Below, one piece after another: positions 60,459 through 64,000 of a stretch of DNA of 64,000 nt. The stretch's first letter is position 1. The number at the start of each line of letters is the position of its first letter. The notes beneath the pieces were generated by a model. The model saw nothing but the letters and a program-made list of their open reading frames with translations, did not search any database and was not told where the DNA came from. Both the position numbers and the translations under genes were made by a program. Source of the DNA: Bryobacteraceae bacterium (lineage in GTDB: Bacteria; Acidobacteriota; Terriglobia; Bryobacterales; Bryobacteraceae); contig JAICJH010000019.1 of assembly GCA_025928545.1 (NCBI GenBank), forward strand, positions 1-64,000, given 5' to 3'.

Positions 60459-62324
60459 CTAATTCAGGTCGAAATCCACTGCCCTCATCACGGTCTCCGG
60501 ACCGCCGGTATGGGACGCGGTCAATTCCAAGCGGTAGGCGCCCGGCGGGAGGTTGGCGGCGGGCACTGTGGAGGCGACCGGTATCACCGGGTTTCCTGAT
60601 CTGATATAGCTGGCCACGCTTCCGGCGCCGCTATCCGACTTCACCGCACCGGAGGCGCGGTCCACAACGCGGAAATCAATCGACACACTGGCCGGATTCG
60701 CCCCGGTCAGAGAAGGTTCGTAGATTTCGGTATAGAACAATGCCCGCTCGCCCTTCTGGAAACGCATGACGCTGGTTGGCACGATCTGCATGCCGCTGGC
60801 TATCAGCGGCGTTTCACCCTCAATCATGTCCGCGGGCAGACCCGCCACTCCGCCACTCGCGTTGCGGAGTTCGCGGCTGAGCGCGATCCCGCTCATCGCA
60901 AACTTCCCCGCTTCGTAGGCCGCGACGGTCAGCGGCGTTTCTGCCTTGGCCCATGCGTCACCGCCTGCGCTCACGGCAACCTTCACCGTATAGGAGCCGG
61001 CAGGGAGGGTCATCTCGGCTTCATAGCGATAATGCGATTTGGAAAATGCGTCGGCTTCCTTCCGATCCGCAAACTCCTCAGAGACGGCTTCGCTGAAATG
61101 GGCCGCGACGGAGCCATCGCCCCGGTACGCGGCACCAGCGACATTCACCACTCCGCGAAACTTTCCTTTATCCTTCTGGAATGCGACGCCCAAGGCCGGT
61201 GAGTCCATGACGACAGCGACCCGAGCCTGCGGACCTCCGGCATAGAACCACGGCGCCTGCACAGTCAAACCCAGACTGCCTGCCCCGGAACCTGCGAGTT
61301 TCGCGTCGAGATCCTTTCCAGCCGGCGTTCCCGCCAGCGCGTCGCGGCCCTTCATTTCGCAATAAGCTTTTCGAGCCCGCACGTCGACACCGGCAGTATC
61401 TGTCCTGATCCGCAGCTGATGGCACGCGCCGGGAGCGCCGCCGCCCGACGGCGTGAACGTCAGGGCATAGTAAGAGTCCTGCTCCTGGAGAATCTGCTGC
61501 AGCGTCTCCGGCAACGATGGAGTTACTTTGATGGCGGTGCCGCCCGTAGAATCTGCAAAGGTTTTGGCGAACGCCATACCCGAATTGTCATTCGAAGCCG
61601 CGATGCCATAAATGGCGACGTTGGCCTTGTTAGCCGCATCGAGCGCCGCGTTGACCTCTGTGGTTGCGTCCTGTGAAAAAGACTGGCCACCGCTGAACAG
61701 GACGATTGCTTTTCGTCCTTTGACGGGAGCAAGGGATTCGATCAGGCCGCGCATGGATTCCATCATGGCCTGGCTTTTCATGGTGTCGTCGCCAGATGCG
61801 TCGCCACCCCTGATTGCGCTGCCACCTCGAGACCCTCCGACCGGGAGGCCGGGTCCGAGCGAGTCTGACGGCACTCTGGCGGCGCCGCCTGTCGCATTGC
61901 CGGCCATGGCGGAGGCTGCGGTGCCGGTCAAGGAGGCTTTCAGCAGTTTGGCATCGGTCGTAAACGGCTGGAGTATCTTGATGCCTGCAACGTAGTTGGC
62001 AACTTCCATGTACACGTTCGGTCCGGCAGAGGAATCGATGAAGCGCTCGACGTAGCCGCGCACATCGCCCTGAATCCTGACCGGGACTGTGGTGTTGTCG
62101 AAGAGCAGAACGATGGCATGTTTGCCGGAAGGCTCCAGCACGGCGCCGGTGACGTTTTGCTCTTTATTGTCCTCCCACAGCTTGAAATCCTTAGCGGTGA
62201 GATCTTTCGCGAACCCGGCCTTGTTGGTGGCAACGGCGTCGATCACTACCTGGCTGGTGGATTGGGCAGCAGCGCTCACGACGCAAAGAATTGCCGATAC
62301 AACACACTTCGACAGCAGTTTCAT
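60459..62324 (-). CDS. Exported VWFA-related protein, type B (copy B3)
   Basis: 621 residues with a signal peptide (KCVVSAILCVVSAAAQS). It has the B-type opening VVIDAVATNKAGFAKDLTAK and DFKLWEDNKEQNV. The MIDAS strand is IVLLFDNTTVPVRI (DxTxx). The domain closes with CHQL and KAYC, exactly 20 residues between the cysteines as in B1 and B2. The C-terminal beta-rich half (APWFYAGGPQARVAVVMDSP) is recognisably the same as in B1 and B2 but more divergent. The radical SAM gene lies 18 bases upstream on the same strand, so the two probably form one transcript. Confidence 0.87.
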   Translation of the reverse strand: MKLLSKCVVSAILCVVSAAAQSTSQVVIDAVATNKAGFAKDLTAKDFKLWEDNKEQNVTGAVLEPSGKHAIVLLFDNTTVPVRIQGDVRGYVERFIDSSAGPNVYMEVANYVAGIKILQPFTTDAKLLKASLTGTAASAMAGNATGGAARVPSDSLGPGLPVGGSRGGSAIRGGDASGDDTMKSQAMMESMRGLIESLAPVKGRKAIVLFSGGQSFSQDATTEVNAALDAANKANVAIYGIAASNDNSGMAFAKTFADSTGGTAIKVTPSLPETLQQILQEQDSYYALTFTPSGGGAPGACHQLRIRTDTAGVDVRARKAYCEMKGRDALAGTPAGKDLDAKLAGSGAGSLGLTVQAPWFYAGGPQARVAVVMDSPALGVAFQKDKGKFRGVVNVAGAAYRGDGSVAAHFSEAVSEEFADRKEADAFSKSHYRYEAEMTLPAGSYTVKVAVSAGGDAWAKAETPLTVAAYEAGKFAMSGIALSRELRNASGGVAGLPADMIEGETPLIASGMQIVPTSVMRFQKGERALFYTEIYEPSLTGANPASVSIDFRVVDRASGAVKSDSGAGSVASYIRSGNPVIPVASTVPAANLPPGAYRLELTASHTGGPETVMRAVDFDLN

Positions 62325-62342
62325 CCCGATCCCTCGCTTTGT

Positions 62343-64000
62343 TCAGGAAGCCCGCATTCCGGCAGGTTCCGGTTTCGAATTATTCAGCACCCGGAGCAGT
62401 TCGAGCGTCGAGGTGTCCTCTTCCAGCACAGGTGTCAGCGCGACGTCACGGTAATTCGCGGCCTCGGGGTCGGCCTTTAGCTGGTAGCGGAACCGGCCGA
62501 AGCGGATAATCTGACCGGCCAGCCGCACGTGCTTGTAAATCAGTTCGAAGGCGTAGCGCGGATAAAAGATGAACGGGCTTTCGAGCGGCAGGCTCGACCG
62601 GCGATCCTTGCGGTACTTGCGCCTCAGGTAGCCACCCTGGAGGGGATGCACCTTTTCAAGCTTTTCGCAGGCCCAATACCAGAGCAGCAGGAACATCATG
62701 TTGCCGGCGTTAATTCCCGTGGCCGCCGCGCGGCGCATGACGGTCCGGATATGTTCGGGCGCGTAGAAAATATCCCAGGCTTCGTTGTAAGCCTGTTTCC
62801 ACTGCTCCACGCTCATGGTGGAGTGCGTGGTGACAACGTGCTCCAGGTCGTACTTGTTCAGATCGGGATCGAGGTAAGCGCCTTCGTTAAAGAGCTTCTG
62901 ATGGTCTTCCGAGCCGGGCAAAGGCGTCAGGCAGTGGAACTCCAGCAGATCGATGGGCAACTCGCGGCGGATCACTTCAATATCGCGGCGAATCGTCTCC
63001 GGGGTTTCACCGGGAAAGCCGAGAATGTAGCCGGCGAACACAGTGACGTGCGCCTTCTTCCATTCGAGCAGCATCTTGCGATATTCGGCGATCTTGTTCT
63101 GCTTCTTTTTCGCGGATTTGAGGCTGTCGGGGTTGATGCTTTCGAGACCGATGAAAACCCGGGCCACACCGGCCCGTCCCGCCTTCTCAATGAAATGCGG
63201 GAGGCGATGGCACATGGTGTCCACCTGAATGATGAACTTGATGTTGGCCTTTTCTTTTTCGCGCAGATCGATGAGGCGATCGAAGACTTTCTCCCAGTCG
63301 GTATTGCGGGCGAAATTATCGTCGGTGATGAAGAAACGATTGATGCCCTGCGCGAGGTTACGGCGCACGATCTGCTCAATTTCATCGGGAGTGCGCCGGC
63401 GGGACTTGCGGCCCTGCACGTTGATGATTGTGCAGAAGGAGCACTGGAAAGGGCAGCCGCGTCCGGCGTCGAAACTGGTAATAGTCCCGCCGGTTCGCTT
63501 GATGCGGGAAGCGGGCAGGAGCGGAGCGGGAACGCCGTCCAGGGACGGCAGATCGTCCATGAAATTGTAGAGCGGTTTGAGCTGGTTGTTCCAGGCGTCC
63601 AGAAGGACCTGTTCGAACCGGCCTTCGGCTTCACCCGCGAAGAGGGAAATGCCGAGATCCATGGCTTCCTGAACTTCGGGCTGGATGCCGGGCAGCATGG
63701 ACAGAGTGCCGGAGACATGGAAGCCGCCCATGCAAACGGCGATACCGGCGTCGCGAAAGCGCCTTGCAAGGTCCATGGATCGGGGATACTGATTCGACTG
63801 CACCCCGACGAGTGCGACCAGCGATTTCCGTCCGCGCAGTTCGTCGATCAGCCGGTCGACGCGGACACGGGTGTTGGTTTCGTCGATGGCTGTGATTTCG
63901 AGATCGACGTCGTCGCCCAGGGTACGCCGCTCTTTGCAATCGAGCGCGAGTCCATAGAGCACCGCGAGGGTGTTTGAAGGCATGGCGGACCGGAACCACT
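62343..64000 (-). CDS. Radical SAM protein with N-terminal cobalamin-binding-like domain (start beyond right edge)
   Basis: 546 residues from the first Met in the window (63983); the frame stays open to the edge, reading WFRSAM before it, so the true start probably lies outside. The N-terminal half has the cobalamin-binding Rossmann pattern (LVALVGVQSNQYPRSMDLAR, RFRDAGIAVCMGGFHVSGTL). The radical SAM cluster motif is GCPFQCSFC (Cys177, Cys181, Cys184), then FFITDDNFARN and VARVFIGLESINPDSL. B12-binding radical SAM enzymes of this type methylate or rearrange unreactive carbons; the substrate is unknown. A VWFA-related gene follows after 18 bases. Confidence 0.88.
   Translation of the reverse strand, partial: WFRSAMPSNTLAVLYGLALDCKERRTLGDDVDLEITAIDETNTRVRVDRLIDELRGRKSLVALVGVQSNQYPRSMDLARRFRDAGIAVCMGGFHVSGTLSMLPGIQPEVQEAMDLGISLFAGEAEGRFEQVLLDAWNNQLKPLYNFMDDLPSLDGVPAPLLPASRIKRTGGTITSFDAGRGCPFQCSFCTIINVQGRKSRRRTPDEIEQIVRRNLAQGINRFFITDDNFARNTDWEKVFDRLIDLREKEKANIKFIIQVDTMCHRLPHFIEKAGRAGVARVFIGLESINPDSLKSAKKKQNKIAEYRKMLLEWKKAHVTVFAGYILGFPGETPETIRRDIEVIRRELPIDLLEFHCLTPLPGSEDHQKLFNEGAYLDPDLNKYDLEHVVTTHSTMSVEQWKQAYNEAWDIFYAPEHIRTVMRRAAATGINAGNMMFLLLWYWACEKLEKVHPLQGGYLRRKYRKDRRSSLPLESPFIFYPRYAFELIYKHVRLAGQIIRFGRFRYQLKADPEAANYRDVALTPVLEEDTSTLELLRVLNNSKPEPAGMRAS

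Noticed and set aside
1-64000. CRISPR arrays, tRNA/rRNA genes, insertion sequences, prophage genes
   Set aside because: Scanned by eye for regularly spaced repeats, transposase motifs and clover-leaf-like segments; none was convincing.

Overview
The window looks like part of a chromosome from an Acidobacteriota soil bacterium of the Solibacter/Bryobacter type. This rests on gene content, not on a marker gene: six proteins of the acidobacterial 'VWFA-related' type, many exported proteins with signal peptides, DUF1080, PqaA-like and Gfo/Idh/MocA sugar-catabolic proteins, a TM-anchored Ser/Thr kinase, and moderately GC-rich coding DNA. I see no rRNA, tRNA, CRISPR array, insertion sequence or replication origin.

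Layout. 1-700: the N-terminal two thirds of a probable Mrr-type modification-dependent restriction enzyme, cut by the left edge. 979-7860: an integral membrane protein, a gene relic, three exported proteins and a beta-propeller/di-haem cytochrome c protein. 7902-19703: a carbohydrate region on the minus strand with a tandem SGNH esterase, DinB-like protein, a dead methyltransferase gene, aldose-epimerase-like, PqaA-like, oligogalacturonate-lyase-like and MetE-like genes, then a compact operon (bicupin isomerase, TIM-barrel, Gfo/Idh/MocA, DUF1080) that fits glycoside breakdown through 3-keto sugars. 19811-22658: acyl-CoA carboxylase beta subunit, a cupin and an SDR. 22753-28263: three thioredoxin-type proteins, a beta-barrel candidate and a Tat-exported TIM-barrel protein. 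28299-31377: a small ORF, a PA14 protein and a tannase-family esterase.

31472-42019 is a cluster of four long VWFA-related proteins in two tandem paralogous pairs, with a membrane Ser/Thr kinase and small coupled genes between them. Two more relatives lie at 50174 and 60459. 42040-48025 is a tightly overlapping minus-strand operon: uvrA, a deoxyhypusine-synthase-like gene, a CPBP protease, mtnA and a thioredoxin-like gene. 48066-57344 holds a zinc-ribbon protein, rluD, TPR, CDGSH, peptidoglycan-binding, HtrA, DMT transporter, M20 peptidase and SEC-C proteins. 57610-59040 is a PQQ-type propeller protein. 59135-60441 holds two facing toxin-antitoxin loci in which both antitoxins are intact and both toxins are destroyed. 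The window ends in a VWFA/radical-SAM gene pair, the latter open at the right edge.

The most notable points are the double toxin decay, the coordinated Cys/aromatic switch and MIDAS variation across the six VWFA paralogs, the recurring Arg-Gly-rich tracts in unrelated exported proteins, the tandem esterase whose second domain has lost the catalytic Asp position, and the predicted 3-keto-glycoside operon. All functions are read from sequence by eye; no database search was run.
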